A stretch of 64,000 nt of DNA from Firmicutes bacterium UBA5010 (GCA_002396645.1 DGYI01000047.1:3725-67724), one strand, 5' to 3'; shown: positions 1 to 9,736, counted from the first letter of the stretch. Numbers and translations: made by a program. The notes: a model not told the origin generated them from the letters alone.

Positions 1-45
1 CGGAACGATTCTTCCATAGAGTGAGCGTAGTTCACTTTTTTATTC
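1..45 (+). repeat. Three-hairpin repeat, copy D (cut by window edge)
   Basis: This is the end of a repeat family also found at 11495, 22243 and 25841, here in the opposite orientation. The visible part is the second half of hairpin b (cggaacgattcttccat) and hairpin a (GTGAGC gta GTTCAC) followed by a run of six T. It overlaps the stop codon of the convergent sulfatase gene, so it probably terminates a plus-strand gene lying before the window. Confidence 0.7.
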
Positions 46-2064
46 GTTAAAAATCCGTGCATAATAATTTCTGTCAAGTGTTTCTGCCGAAAAAATAAAT
101 TTTCTTGAAACAATTTTATTAATATCTTTAATATACTCTTCCTCTAATGCTTCCTCTGTTAAATTAATAACCTCTTTTGTCTTTGCATTATACATTGCCT
201 TGTCTGTTATGAAGCTTCTGTTTGAAAAGATTACCAAAGGACTTGAATTTGATAATATATCTCTGCCCATTAATAATCTTGAATCATATTCAAGCCCGAA
301 CAAATTAGATAAAGTCGGTATTATATCAAGGCTTGAGCATGGCTTATCAACTACTACGGTTTTTCTGCCGTTTGCCCAAAGGATAAATGTACTTTTATAC
401 AGCTCAAAATTACTTTCAACTACATGACCTGCTATTTCATCTATTTCTTCCTTTTCGAGTCCATATGGATAATGATCTGCACTTAAGGCTATCACAGTCT
501 TATCTAAAATATTCTTTTCCTCTAATTGTTTAATTAATGATTCCATAGCCTTATCAAGCTCAATATTGCATGCAAAATATGCCTTTACAGCTTCCGAGGC
601 ATCCAAATGCTCAACAAGCTCTTTATTTTTACCGGCAATATAATTTCCGTAAAAATTATAATTTTTATGCCCGCTCACTGTCATATAATAAGTATGAAAT
701 TTCTCGTCATTTATATATTCAGGAACTGTTACCTCTATCATCTCTAAGTCTGATTCAGGCCATGTTTCTTTTATCTCAAGTCCGTTTCCGATTCCTTTAT
801 AATCATAGCCCATATTCGGATGCGATACATCTCTTCGGTAGTAATCATAATAGTGGTTATGATACGCACGAGTTGAATACCCAAGCTTTTTAAATTGATG
901 ACCCATGACAAACGGAAGATAATTTTCACCGGAGGCATAAAAACTCCAAACCCCCGACTTTGGTATCAGGCCTTGACAAGCAACATATTCTCCATCGGAT
1001 GTGCTCACGCCCCACACAGGATTATAAAAATTGTTAAATACAAAGCTTTCATTTGCCATTTTATATAAAGTAGGGGTCAATTCCTTATCTACAGCTAAAT
1101 GCGAGAAACCTTCGGCGGTAATCAATATAAGATTATACCCCTCAAATATGCCTGTATACTCGTTTTTATTTGTAGGTTCAACCGAAGAAAAATATTTGTG
1201 CATAGCAGCTATATTTTCATCAGTCTCAGTTTCTATCAATTTATCAAAATCTATCATCATAATATTAGGACTTGTATCTATTTGTTCAACTTCTTCTCCT
1301 GCTTCATCATCAATTTCATCAGGAAAATCAATGATAATATCGTCTGAATCATCCTGAGAATTGTCTATATCGTCATCAATATACTTGTTTAAATCTGATG
1401 AAGATGAGTCATTTTTTGAATTTTTAAAAATTATACTGCCTAAATCTTTCTGCATAACCTTTAAAATACCAAATCTATTTATAACTAAATCGGGTATATT
1501 TATGCCATAATAAATATCATAATCAGAATTTACGTCTCTTCCGCCAAGAGATAAAGCCGTAAACGTGAAGAGATTAATCAAGATAATAGATAATATGGTT
1601 ATCAATTTCCGCTTAATAAGAGCCTTTTCAAACACCAGATTTTTTGCTTTTCCAATTAAAATACTAAAAACCGGAGCAAATAAAAGTATCATAACAGACA
1701 GATTTTTTATGATTTCTTCAAAAACCATATCGGCAAATTCCATAACCTGCCCTGCTCCCGTAACAGAATACAATACCATTGGTGTATAAAATAATTTATA
1801 GTAAATGAACTGAACGCTTACCGCAAAGCATAAAAATGACACAAAAAATATTGATATAATTCTGTTAACTTTCTTATTGAATAAAGTGCATATAAAATCA
1901 ATTATTAAACCAACTGCCAAAGAATACAACAGCAAATATATCAGTGATATATCTATTCTTTGTTTAAGACCAAAAACTTTGAAAACAATTTCCAGATAAA
2001 AAATAGTTGCCGGGAAAAGCAATGAAGAAAGAATAGTATTTTTATTTATTTTTTTATAATTCAA
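40..2064 (-). CDS. LTA synthase-like membrane sulfatase
   Basis: A 674-residue protein with about five N-terminal membrane segments (residues 10-190) and a C-terminal extracellular alkaline-phosphatase/sulfatase domain (about 305-640). Family landmarks are visible: ITAEGFSH (metal-binding Glu), STSDGE (the nucleophile Thr of the LtaS family) and LSADHYPYG (metal-binding Asp-His). LtaS-type enzymes transfer glycerol phosphate from phosphatidylglycerol onto a glycolipid outside the membrane; the substrate here cannot be fixed from sequence. Between membrane and enzyme parts lies a very acidic linker (about 220-265). The start is TTG at 2064, preceded by GAGGT. The gene is divergent from purA. 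Confidence 0.85.
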   Translation of the reverse strand: MNYKKINKNTILSSLLFPATIFYLEIVFKVFGLKQRIDISLIYLLLYSLAVGLIIDFICTLFNKKVNRIISIFFVSFLCFAVSVQFIYYKLFYTPMVLYSVTGAGQVMEFADMVFEEIIKNLSVMILLFAPVFSILIGKAKNLVFEKALIKRKLITILSIILINLFTFTALSLGGRDVNSDYDIYYGINIPDLVINRFGILKVMQKDLGSIIFKNSKNDSSSSDLNKYIDDDIDNSQDDSDDIIIDFPDEIDDEAGEEVEQIDTSPNIMMIDFDKLIETETDENIAAMHKYFSSVEPTNKNEYTGIFEGYNLILITAEGFSHLAVDKELTPTLYKMANESFVFNNFYNPVWGVSTSDGEYVACQGLIPKSGVWSFYASGENYLPFVMGHQFKKLGYSTRAYHNHYYDYYRRDVSHPNMGYDYKGIGNGLEIKETWPESDLEMIEVTVPEYINDEKFHTYYMTVSGHKNYNFYGNYIAGKNKELVEHLDASEAVKAYFACNIELDKAMESLIKQLEEKNILDKTVIALSADHYPYGLEKEEIDEIAGHVVESNFELYKSTFILWANGRKTVVVDKPCSSLDIIPTLSNLFGLEYDSRLLMGRDILSNSSPLVIFSNRSFITDKAMYNAKTKEVINLTEEALEEEYIKDINKIVSRKFIFSAETLDRNYYARIFNE

Positions 2065-2127
2065 TTTAATCTACCTCGATATGTAATTATTATACATAGT
2101 TTAGCAATGAATATACTTCTGATACTG

Positions 2128-2184
2128 TATCATAGCCTAGTCTATGTTAAATGTTTTTAAATATGCTACACATATTATATCATA
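2128..2184 (+). repeat. Two-hairpin repeat, copy at 2.1 kb
   Basis: The copy starts TATCATAG and ends TATATCATA. Its second hairpin is AATATG ctaca CATATT. The first hairpin is degenerate (CTAG replaces the usual CTCAG/CTGAG). It lies between the divergent sulfatase and purA genes. Other good copies are at 9737, 24702, 41806 and 54780. Confidence 0.65.
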
Positions 2185-2300
2185 AAATTTGCTAAAATAT
2201 ATAAAAAATTAGCAGTAACTCATATTTTTTTAATATTCCTTAATATGGCTCTAAGTCTTGTTTAAGATTGCTTTGTCATATATATATTAAAAATTATTTC

Positions 2301-2329
2301 TTGACTTTGATATTTGTAAAATATATAAT
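2301..2329 (+). promoter_or_regulatory. Promoter of purA
   Basis: TTGACT at 2301-2306 and TATAAT at 2324-2329 are separated by exactly 17 bp, a near-consensus housekeeping sigma promoter 30 bp upstream of the purA start. I see no purine riboswitch in the short leader. Confidence 0.8.
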
Positions 2330-2358
2330 TTTTTCAGAAAAATATAAGGAGGTTTTTT

Positions 2359-3630
2359 ATGTTAACTTCAATAGTAGGAATCAATTGGGGAGATGAAGGA
2401 AAGGGAAGAATGGTTGATTTGCTTGCCCAAGATTATGATGTTGTATGCCGATATCAAGGCGGAAACAACGCAGGTCATACAGTTGTGAACAGTTCAGGTA
2501 AATTTATACTTAACCTGCTTCCTTCGGGTATATTAAGACCGGAGGTAGTAAATATAATGGGGAATGGTATGGTTATTGATCTTGAACATCTCCACAAAGA
2601 ATTAGGCAATTTAAAAAACTCCGGTATTAAAATTACACCTGATAATTTAAAAATAAGCAATAAGGCAATTATATGCCTCCCATACCACGTAAAGCAGGAT
2701 ATTTTAGAAGAAGAACGTTTAGAGGATATGAAATTCGGCTCTACAAGAAGAGGAATCGCACCTGTTTACGGTGATAAATATTTAAAAAAAGGTATAAGAA
2801 TGGGCGATTTATTAAACGAAGATAAGTTGAAAAAACATGTAGAACAAATTGTAGAGTGGAAAAATTTAACTATATCAGGTGCATATAAGTCAACAGCATT
2901 TTGCTCTGATGATATATATAATTGGTTGTTAAAATATGGTAAGGAATTCAAAGAATATATATGTGACGTAAGTCTTTACCTCGATTCATGTATAAGAGAA
3001 AACAAAAAGATTATGTTTGAAGCACAGCTTGGAGCATTAAGAGATATAGATTTCGGAATATATCCATATACATCTTCATCCTCAACCATTGCTGCCTATG
3101 CTCCTATAGGTGCGGGAATACCCGGAAGCAAGCTTGATAATACTATAGGAATTATGAAGGCTTACTCTTCATGTGTCGGAGAAGGCCCATTCACATGTGA
3201 AATGTTCGGAGAAGAAGCCAATGCCTTAAGAGAGGCAGGCGGCGAATACGGAGCTTCAACAGGTCGCCCGAGAAGAGTGGGACCGTTTGATGTGGTTGCA
3301 TCAAAATACGGTGTAAAAGTGCAGGGAGCTGATATCCTTGCACTGACAAAGCTTGATATTTTATCCTATATGGACAGAATACCTGTTGTTACTGCTTATG
3401 ATATTAACGGAAAAATCACCGAAGAATTCCCTATAGGTTCTGAGCTGGATATAGCACAACCTGTTATCGAATATGTTGACGGTTGGAAATGTGACATAGG
3501 AAAATGCAGAAACGAATCTGAGCTTCCTAAAGCCACATACGACTATATAAAATATCTTGAGGATAAGGTAGGATGTAAAATTAAATACGTATCTGTAGGA
3601 GCAGAAAGAGAAGACTATTTAATTCTATAA
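2359..3630 (+). CDS. purA: Adenylosuccinate synthetase
   Basis: A 423-residue enzyme joining IMP and aspartate with GTP hydrolysis, the first committed step from IMP to AMP. The N-terminal GTP-binding loop GINWGDEGKGR and the following GGNNAGHT are intact. The downstream family motifs STRRGIAP, the EGAQG equivalent EAQLGALRDIDFG with PYTSSS, and STGRPRRVG are all present, so the enzyme should be active. The start at 2359 follows AAGGAGG with ideal spacing. Length is normal for the family (about 425-430). It stands apart from other purine genes and is followed after 19 bp by a DUF5714 gene. Confidence 0.97.
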   Translation: MLTSIVGINWGDEGKGRMVDLLAQDYDVVCRYQGGNNAGHTVVNSSGKFILNLLPSGILRPEVVNIMGNGMVIDLEHLHKELGNLKNSGIKITPDNLKISNKAIICLPYHVKQDILEEERLEDMKFGSTRRGIAPVYGDKYLKKGIRMGDLLNEDKLKKHVEQIVEWKNLTISGAYKSTAFCSDDIYNWLLKYGKEFKEYICDVSLYLDSCIRENKKIMFEAQLGALRDIDFGIYPYTSSSSTIAAYAPIGAGIPGSKLDNTIGIMKAYSSCVGEGPFTCEMFGEEANALREAGGEYGASTGRPRRVGPFDVVASKYGVKVQGADILALTKLDILSYMDRIPVVTAYDINGKITEEFPIGSELDIAQPVIEYVDGWKCDIGKCRNESELPKATYDYIKYLEDKVGCKIKYVSVGAEREDYLIL

Positions 3631-3649
3631 TTATCATTTGGAGAATATA

Positions 3650-4366
3650 ATGAAAAAAATAACCGGTGAATGTTTAATTTGCAAAAAGCCTATAAAATAT
3701 TATAATATTGATAAGTCCGTCAAATGTGTTTTTTGCGGCAAAGAAGCTAAAAGTAAAACACAGTGTGAAGATGGACATTATATATGCGATAAATGTCACG
3801 CCAAAAACGGTATTGAGTCAATAAAAAGATACTGCTCAAAGTCAACATCAAAGAATCCTGTTGAAATGCTTTATGATATGATGAAAAATAAATATATTCA
3901 TATGCACGGACCTGAACATCACGTAATGGTCGGAGCCGCTTTGCTGACAGCATATAAAAATTCGGGTGGAAATATAGAGCTTGAAAAAGCATTAAATGAA
4001 ATGGCAGACAGAGGAAAAGAAGTTCCCGGAGGAGTGTGTGGATTCTGGGGTGCTTGCGGCGCAGGAATAAGCAGTGGAATTTTCATGAGTATACTAACAA
4101 ACTCTACACCGCTTAGCAATGAAACATGGGGATTATCAAACAATATGACAGCAAAATCGCTAAAAAAAATAGGCGATATAGGCGGTCCGAGATGCTGCAA
4201 AAGAAACTCTTTTACAGCGTCAGTACAAGCTGTAGAGTTTGTAAAAAAGAATTTCGGTATTGAAATGGATTTACCGGAAAAAATAGTTTGTGAATTTTCA
4301 ATGAAAAATAAACAATGTATAGAAAACAGATGTCCATATTTTAAAAATACAACAACACATAAATAA
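3650..4366 (+). CDS. DUF5714-type cysteine-rich protein
   Basis: A 238-residue protein. The N-terminus has a zinc-ribbon-like set of Cys pairs (CLICKK, CVFC, then CEDGHYICDKCH). The C-terminal half has GGVCGFWGACGAGISSG, GGPRCCKRNS and CIENRCPYF, the pattern of DUF5714 proteins of anaerobes. In that family the Cys motifs suggest metal or Fe-S binding; the function is unknown. I take ATG 3650, which has TTGGAG six bases upstream, rather than the TTG at 3638 that lies inside that ribosome binding site. It is probably co-transcribed with purA. Confidence 0.75.
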   Translation: MKKITGECLICKKPIKYYNIDKSVKCVFCGKEAKSKTQCEDGHYICDKCHAKNGIESIKRYCSKSTSKNPVEMLYDMMKNKYIHMHGPEHHVMVGAALLTAYKNSGGNIELEKALNEMADRGKEVPGGVCGFWGACGAGISSGIFMSILTNSTPLSNETWGLSNNMTAKSLKKIGDIGGPRCCKRNSFTASVQAVEFVKKNFGIEMDLPEKIVCEFSMKNKQCIENRCPYFKNTTTHK

Positions 4367-4368
4367 TA

Positions 4369-4400
4369 ACAGTGCGAACTACAAATGTAGCTCGCACTGT
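4369..4400. terminator. Bidirectional terminator
   Basis: Stem acagtgcgaact / agctcgcactgt (one G-U pair) with an 8-base loop, followed on the plus strand by ATTTTTTC. It lies between the convergent DUF5714 gene and the helicase gene. Confidence 0.85.
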
Positions 4401-4412
4401 ATTTTTTCATAA

Positions 4413-6611
4413 TTAAATTTCAATGTTATCTTTTAATCCTTCAAAATCTAAGTAATCTTCTACAAATTGTTTACGCAATAGATGCTGTGGAATAAATTCA
4501 TTGTATTTACCACGAATCTGAATATTATCCGGCAATGGAAGATCATATAAATTCAAATCAGTGCTCAATATATCATGAATAATATTTTTAAGCTCATCTG
4601 ACGTTCCTTTAAAATTAACCTCCAAATATATACAGCTCATCCATGGCAGTTTATTTTTAATTTTTCTTTTAAGCAATGCATAATGAAGAGTAAGAAGCTG
4701 TCTGGTACCTACCCACGGAAATACAGCATATTTTGTATCTGAAAGAGGCATAATCAAATTATCTAAAATACCGCTGTTTCGTGCAATATATTGAATTTCA
4801 ATCAATCTCTCCCTGCACCGTTCGCTTAAATAAGGATATTGCATGTCAGTTTGAAGAATACCGCGAATTTTTCGAACAAGTGTGGTGTGAAGTTCGGCAT
4901 CAAAATCCATATCCCAGTCAACTACTGAAATTCCGGGAACTCTTTTTACAAAAATCACTTTTGATTTTATATTTACATCTACAGTCTCCCAAGTCAGCCC
5001 CGCTAATGCAAATCGAATACCCACCGGATATACTTTATCCACTGTACCGATTGTTCTGTTTTCATCCTTTACAAGTAAATATTCCGGTGCTAAAAATACC
5101 GTCAGGAAATGATGGCTGTTTACAATTTTTTCACCTTCACGCCCGATAATAAGACCGCCTCGCTCAGTACGCTGAAGATGCTCAGTATCTATCAAATAAC
5201 TTAATAAGCATTTATAGTCTTCCTGTGATATATGCTTAAAACATCCCAAGGATAAAATAGTCTGAGCAAGTCCTGCCGCGGATATCTCTCCACTGCTTTT
5301 TAAGTGGCTCATAGTTTGATGATATAGTAAATTATAAGCATGATTATGAGGATATATAGGTTCCATCCAGTGGTCCTTTGTATATAGTTCAATAATCGCA
5401 ATAGTTCGGATAAAATCCCAATTTATAGGTCCTAAGGTATCTGCTGAATTAATTTTTATATCCTCAACAAAAGTAAACAAAATCTGCGGTATCTGTCCTC
5501 TTCTTCCGCAGCGTCCTAAGCGTTGAGCAAAACTGGAAACCGACAGAGGAGTGCCAATCTGAACAGCTTGATCCAATGAGCCTATATCAATACCAAGCTC
5601 CAATGTCACCGTAGCCCCTGTTACGATTTTTTCATCGGCAGACTTCATCTCATCCTCTGTGTTTTCACGAATCAATGCAGAAACATTGCCATGGTGTACA
5701 CGATAAACATCCGGCGCTTTATTTTTTAAAGCAACTTCTTTCAAATTAGCTATAACAAGTTCAGTCTCTTCACGGCTATTGGTAAAAATTATAGTTTTTT
5801 TATCCAAGGTCATCTTAAAAAGATATTCGTAATGCTCTCGATTGCCCATATCTCCGCCTGTGCTGATTGTATTGTCACTACTGTCGCTATCAGAAATATC
5901 ACGCTTGTCATGCAGATTGACAAAGCGTTCTATATGCAATCTTATGCGTTTTTTCCCCTCTTCGGTTACAGGAGCCGCACAAGCACGGTCAGTGCCTGTG
6001 TTTAACCATGTTTGAGCAAGTGATAAATCTCCTAGAGTAGCGGACAATCCTATTCGCCTGGGACTTACACCTGTCAGCTTTTGCAAACGTTCTAACAAGC
6101 AAAGAAGCTGCACACCTCGTGCATCACGCATAAATTGATGCACCTCGTCTATTATAATAAAACGCAAGTCAGAAAACATTTGAATACAAGCTCCTCGCTT
6201 ATTAGTAAGAAGACTTTCCAATGATTCCGGAGTAATTTGTATTATACCTTCAGGATTTTTTATAAGTTCGTTCTTTTTAGTTGTTGATGCGTCCCCATGC
6301 CATTTACATACCGGAATATTAGAATCCAGCAGCAGCTGTTCAAGCCTCTTAAATTGATCATTAATAAGAGCTTTCAGCGGTGAAATATACATAACTCCGA
6401 CTGTTCGGGACGGTTTTTGGTATAGCTCTGTCAGCACAGGCAAAAAAGCAGCTTCGGTTTTACCCGATGCCGTTCCCGAAGAAAGCAAAAGATTATCGTC
6501 ACTGTCAAAAATCACTTCACAAGAAGCAACCTGTATGCCGCGTAATTCTTCCCATTTGTTCTGATAAATAAAATCCTGTATAAAAGGAGCGAGTCGATTA
6601 AAAGCATCCAT
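4413..6611 (-). CDS. Lhr/BrxHI-like DEAD/DEAH helicase of a TerB module
   Basis: A 732-residue superfamily 2 helicase. Motifs in order: Walker A SSGTASGKTEAA (about 43-54), SPLKALINDQ, TPESLESLL, Walker B IIDEVHQF (about 152-160), GLSATLGD, HHGNVSA, GIDIGSLDQ, and motif VI QRLGRCGRRGQ. The C-terminal half after about 420 is the winged-helix/Lhr-like extension, not a restriction nuclease. It is the last gene of a tight minus-strand operon: its ATG lies 5 bp after the stop of the DUF2791-type ATPase, and its ribosome binding site GAGGT is inside that gene. Pairs of this helicase type with a DUF2791 ATPase occur in BREX systems (BrxHI with BrxD) and in Ter-associated clusters; the partner here is a TerB-N/C protein. 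Confidence 0.85.
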   Translation of the reverse strand: MDAFNRLAPFIQDFIYQNKWEELRGIQVASCEVIFDSDDNLLLSSGTASGKTEAAFLPVLTELYQKPSRTVGVMYISPLKALINDQFKRLEQLLLDSNIPVCKWHGDASTTKKNELIKNPEGIIQITPESLESLLTNKRGACIQMFSDLRFIIIDEVHQFMRDARGVQLLCLLERLQKLTGVSPRRIGLSATLGDLSLAQTWLNTGTDRACAAPVTEEGKKRIRLHIERFVNLHDKRDISDSDSSDNTISTGGDMGNREHYEYLFKMTLDKKTIIFTNSREETELVIANLKEVALKNKAPDVYRVHHGNVSALIRENTEDEMKSADEKIVTGATVTLELGIDIGSLDQAVQIGTPLSVSSFAQRLGRCGRRGQIPQILFTFVEDIKINSADTLGPINWDFIRTIAIIELYTKDHWMEPIYPHNHAYNLLYHQTMSHLKSSGEISAAGLAQTILSLGCFKHISQEDYKCLLSYLIDTEHLQRTERGGLIIGREGEKIVNSHHFLTVFLAPEYLLVKDENRTIGTVDKVYPVGIRFALAGLTWETVDVNIKSKVIFVKRVPGISVVDWDMDFDAELHTTLVRKIRGILQTDMQYPYLSERCRERLIEIQYIARNSGILDNLIMPLSDTKYAVFPWVGTRQLLTLHYALLKRKIKNKLPWMSCIYLEVNFKGTSDELKNIIHDILSTDLNLYDLPLPDNIQIRGKYNEFIPQHLLRKQFVEDYLDFEGLKDNIEI

Positions 6612-6616
6612 AAAAT

Positions 6617-7933
6617 TTATACCTCAAATTCTTGAAAATCACTGTGTATTTCTTCATCTGTTATTCCGCCTTTTGCCATTTCAAAGCTATTGCTCCCCAA
6701 AATTTCAGACATGCTTTTTTGAGGATTTTGATGAAGTATATTTACTAATTCAATAAAATCACGGATAATTTCTCGTGGTGTAATATGCGTTTGAGCACCA
6801 ACTCGATTATATTCTACCGTAAGAAAGTATATCAACTCGTCATGACCTATCGTCGGTGTATAATTGTAAAGCTGCGCATGTATATTGCGCAGTTTTTCTA
6901 TAAGAACATACATCTCTTCCTGTGTCAGCATTTGTAAACGTATAATCGGAGCAGATAAATCCTTCAAATCGGCAGTAGCAAAATGCCCTTCCTCAAGTCT
7001 GGAACGCAGAGCTTCATAACTGAAAACTCCTTTATATTTATCCTCTATACACTGTGGTGTGCCCCCCAATAAAAAACCTATGTGCTTTGCTTTTCCCTGA
7101 AGCACATCATTATACATAGTGAGGATTTTTTCATAGTTATTCTGTCTGGTTATAGAATTGGGAATCTTGAAGATATTCACCAACTCATCAATGACAACCA
7201 GCAAGCCCTTATATCCGGCACTTACCAAAAAAGCAGCAAAGATTTTTAAAAAATCATACCATGTTTCATCTGTGACAATAAAGTTGATATTTAATTCCTC
7301 TTTGGCCTCCCTGCGTGAGCTGTATTCACCTCTAAACCATTTTAACACATTGGATTTCATAGCAACATCATCTTGACGGTAAGCACGCCAGTAAGTAATG
7401 ATAGCCTTTGCAAATTCAAAACCATTGACCATGCCTTCAAGAGAAGCTGCAACTGTATAAATCTGCTTTTCCACCAAAAAATCAAATTCATCACCCTCTG
7501 CATCAAACTGAAGTTTTATCGATGCCTGAATCCCTGAAATCCATTTTTCCAGAATAAGCGGCAAGGCTCCGCCATCCGGCTTAGATTTTGTAGAAAGGTT
7601 CTGAATAAGCTCTTTATAAGTAGCAAGTCCCTGACCTTTAGTTCCTGCAAACCGCCGTTCCGGAGAAAGGTCAGCGTCTACAACCGCAAAGCCTTTGGCG
7701 GTAGCGTAATTTCGGATTGTTTGCAGCAAAAAACTCTTTCCGCTGCCGTACTTACCCACAATAAAACGAAAAGATGCACTTCCATCTGAAATCATTTCAA
7801 TATCATGCAAAATAGCTGCAATTTCCTGAGCGCGCCCAACGGTAATATATTCAAGACCTATACGAGGTACGACTCCTCCCTTAAGTGCATTAATTAAAAT
7901 ATTCGCTATTCTCAATGGTACTTGATTTTCCAT
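6617..7933 (-). CDS. DUF2791/BrxD-like P-loop ATPase
   Basis: A 438-residue ATPase. It has Walker A FIVGKYGSGKSFLLQ (about residues 57-71), Walker B LLVVIDELVN (about 243-252) and a sensor-like GFLLGGTPQ. The N-terminal AQEIAAILHDIE and the C-terminal REIIRDFIELVNIL are typical of DUF2791 ('ATP-binding protein', called BrxD in BREX type 2/6). It should bind ATP and probably works with the helicase encoded 5 bp downstream. No BrxC, PglX or PglZ partner lies in the window, so this is not a full BREX locus. A 35-bp gap separates it from the TerB-like gene upstream. Confidence 0.85.
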   Translation of the reverse strand: MENQVPLRIANILINALKGGVVPRIGLEYITVGRAQEIAAILHDIEMISDGSASFRFIVGKYGSGKSFLLQTIRNYATAKGFAVVDADLSPERRFAGTKGQGLATYKELIQNLSTKSKPDGGALPLILEKWISGIQASIKLQFDAEGDEFDFLVEKQIYTVAASLEGMVNGFEFAKAIITYWRAYRQDDVAMKSNVLKWFRGEYSSRREAKEELNINFIVTDETWYDFLKIFAAFLVSAGYKGLLVVIDELVNIFKIPNSITRQNNYEKILTMYNDVLQGKAKHIGFLLGGTPQCIEDKYKGVFSYEALRSRLEEGHFATADLKDLSAPIIRLQMLTQEEMYVLIEKLRNIHAQLYNYTPTIGHDELIYFLTVEYNRVGAQTHITPREIIRDFIELVNILHQNPQKSMSEILGSNSFEMAKGGITDEEIHSDFQEFEV

Positions 7934-7968
7934 TTCAATTTATATTCCTTTCTTAATTTATCATAGTC

Positions 7969-9564
7969 TCACAATCCCAGCATTATTATTATTTTATCTT
8001 TATATTCATCATATATTGTCATGCTTATATCCAGCTCAAGAATACTGTCCCCTATATAGTCAAAAGATTTTTCATTGATACTGTCTGCAAGCACCTCTAT
8101 CATAAGACCATTTTCATCTGCAAATTGCTTTATATCTTTATCATCCTGAACTAATATCGAAAGCGCTTTTATTTCAACTTCATTTAGTGAATCCTTAAGG
8201 CTTAGCCAAATATCGGACAAAGAGGTTTTATTATCATGCGACATAGGAATTTCTTCTTTCTTCTTAACTAAACAAGAAACTTCTGAGGAAAAATCCGCAG
8301 CACTCTTAAAATCATCCTCTGATATGATAAGTTTTTCTTGTGTATCTAAGGCTTCCAGCCTTATTTTATTTAAAATTGTTTCATCCACCGACACAACAGT
8401 TTTATTTCTCTCTTTGTAAAACTCTAAAACTGCATCGGTAATTGTTTTTTCAAGATAAAAAGCTGTTGTACCAAGTCTTTGAACAACTGCCGGACTTAAA
8501 TTAGCTGAAAATTTATATTTATATTTTGTAAGCTTTCTTAAAGCAACTTCCATTTGTTTAAAAATATAAGCAATTAGCTGTCTTCCGCTGTCTGTTGTTA
8601 TAAGTTTGCTTATCACCCAGTTATTACGGCTGCAAGTATATATTTCATTTTCAGAAAGCACAAGCCTTCTGTCACTTTGTTTTAAGTATTGATAAAACAA
8701 TGCTCCATTAAAAGGTGTCCAGACAGATTTACTATTAGAGGATTGAAAAATCAAATTATTAAATTCTATCCCCTCTTTTTCAAACATATCTTTTAACTTG
8801 CAAATCACAAAATCAAAACAAGCTTTAATCAAATGCTTTGTTTCGTCACTGTAAAAAACGGATTTCTTTATATCATATTTCGAAATGCTGTACAATTGTT
8901 CAAAATTGCAGCTTGTTTCAGGCTCATATCCGACTATATCAGGATAATAGTCCTGCAATTTATTTTCACAAAGAAATTCTTTAAATGACTTGGGAAGCTC
9001 ATAGTAGATATGATAATCTTTCACCCACTTTATCAGATATTTTTCAATCGTTGTATTAAAGTCTCTAAAGCCTTTCCAAAAAGTCATTAATTTATCCAAG
9101 CCTTCAGTTGGATTATTTACTCCGATATTATTAAGCAATTCATAAATATAAATAAAAGCATAAGAAAGAGATGTGTTTTCAATGCTTCCTCTTCTTATCT
9201 TTGTTCTCCAGGTAAAATATGTTCTGAGTTGTTCATAGCTCATCAATTGATAATAAGGAAAATAAGACGAAAAAGGAATTGAATTAGTATAATCATCCTC
9301 AAAGTCTTTCATAAATTCAGCTTGCCTATAAAAGATTTTTGAATTTTCATATTGCACTTGCTTGCTGTAGAACTTTGTATTTAAAAAATAGGATGAATGG
9401 TTAGATCTTGAAATATCTCGCATTGCAATAAAAATTTCCCGTTTTTCATCCACTTCTAATTTTCTTGATTGAGAAATTGGCACCGGGTTGTATGAAGTAT
9501 TACTACTGCTTTCAATTTCAATCTCAGCAAAAAGCTGATCATTGTAATTTTTCATTTCATTCAT
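7969..9564 (-). CDS. TerB-N / TerB-C domain protein
   Basis: A 531-residue protein and the first gene of the three-gene operon. Residues about 85-290 match the TerB-N pattern, including YPYYQLMSYEQLRTYFTWRTKIRRG and AFIYIYELLNNIG. Residues about 310-530 resemble TerB-C, with a terminal SISVLVQDDKDIKQFADENGLMIE-type helical segment. The central TerB (tellurite-resistance) helical domain is reduced or absent. TerB-N/TerB-C proteins were described by comparative genomics as partners of a helicase and an ATPase in stress or defence loci. It is predicted cytoplasmic, with no signal peptide or membrane segment. The start ATG 9564 has only a weak, distant AAAGGA; ATG 9555 is an alternative. Confidence 0.75.
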   Translation of the reverse strand: MNEMKNYNDQLFAEIEIESSSNTSYNPVPISQSRKLEVDEKREIFIAMRDISRSNHSSYFLNTKFYSKQVQYENSKIFYRQAEFMKDFEDDYTNSIPFSSYFPYYQLMSYEQLRTYFTWRTKIRRGSIENTSLSYAFIYIYELLNNIGVNNPTEGLDKLMTFWKGFRDFNTTIEKYLIKWVKDYHIYYELPKSFKEFLCENKLQDYYPDIVGYEPETSCNFEQLYSISKYDIKKSVFYSDETKHLIKACFDFVICKLKDMFEKEGIEFNNLIFQSSNSKSVWTPFNGALFYQYLKQSDRRLVLSENEIYTCSRNNWVISKLITTDSGRQLIAYIFKQMEVALRKLTKYKYKFSANLSPAVVQRLGTTAFYLEKTITDAVLEFYKERNKTVVSVDETILNKIRLEALDTQEKLIISEDDFKSAADFSSEVSCLVKKKEEIPMSHDNKTSLSDIWLSLKDSLNEVEIKALSILVQDDKDIKQFADENGLMIEVLADSINEKSFDYIGDSILELDISMTIYDEYKDKIIIMLGL

Positions 9565-9736
9565 CTTAGAACAAATCCTTTTCTCTTAGTACAAATATTT
9601 TCATCCATGTTCTCAATTATACTCTAAAAATTCATCCCTTACAACACGAAAGGCATATAATTGTGTATAGATAGAAACTTTATCCGAAAATTTTAAATAT
9701 GCATAGCATTAAGCCTGGCTTGAGTTATTGATATTA

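Noticed and set aside
2065..2358. Purine riboswitch upstream of purA
   Set aside because: The conserved core is absent and the leader after the promoter is too short.
3919..4410. Open frame of 163 codons opposite the DUF5714 gene
   Set aside because: It is a shadow of a well-supported gene with Cys motifs and ribosome binding site; no start site support on the minus strand.
4413..9564. A complete BREX system
   Set aside because: Only BrxHI- and BrxD-like genes occur. BrxC/PglY, PglX, PglZ and BrxA/B are not in the window.
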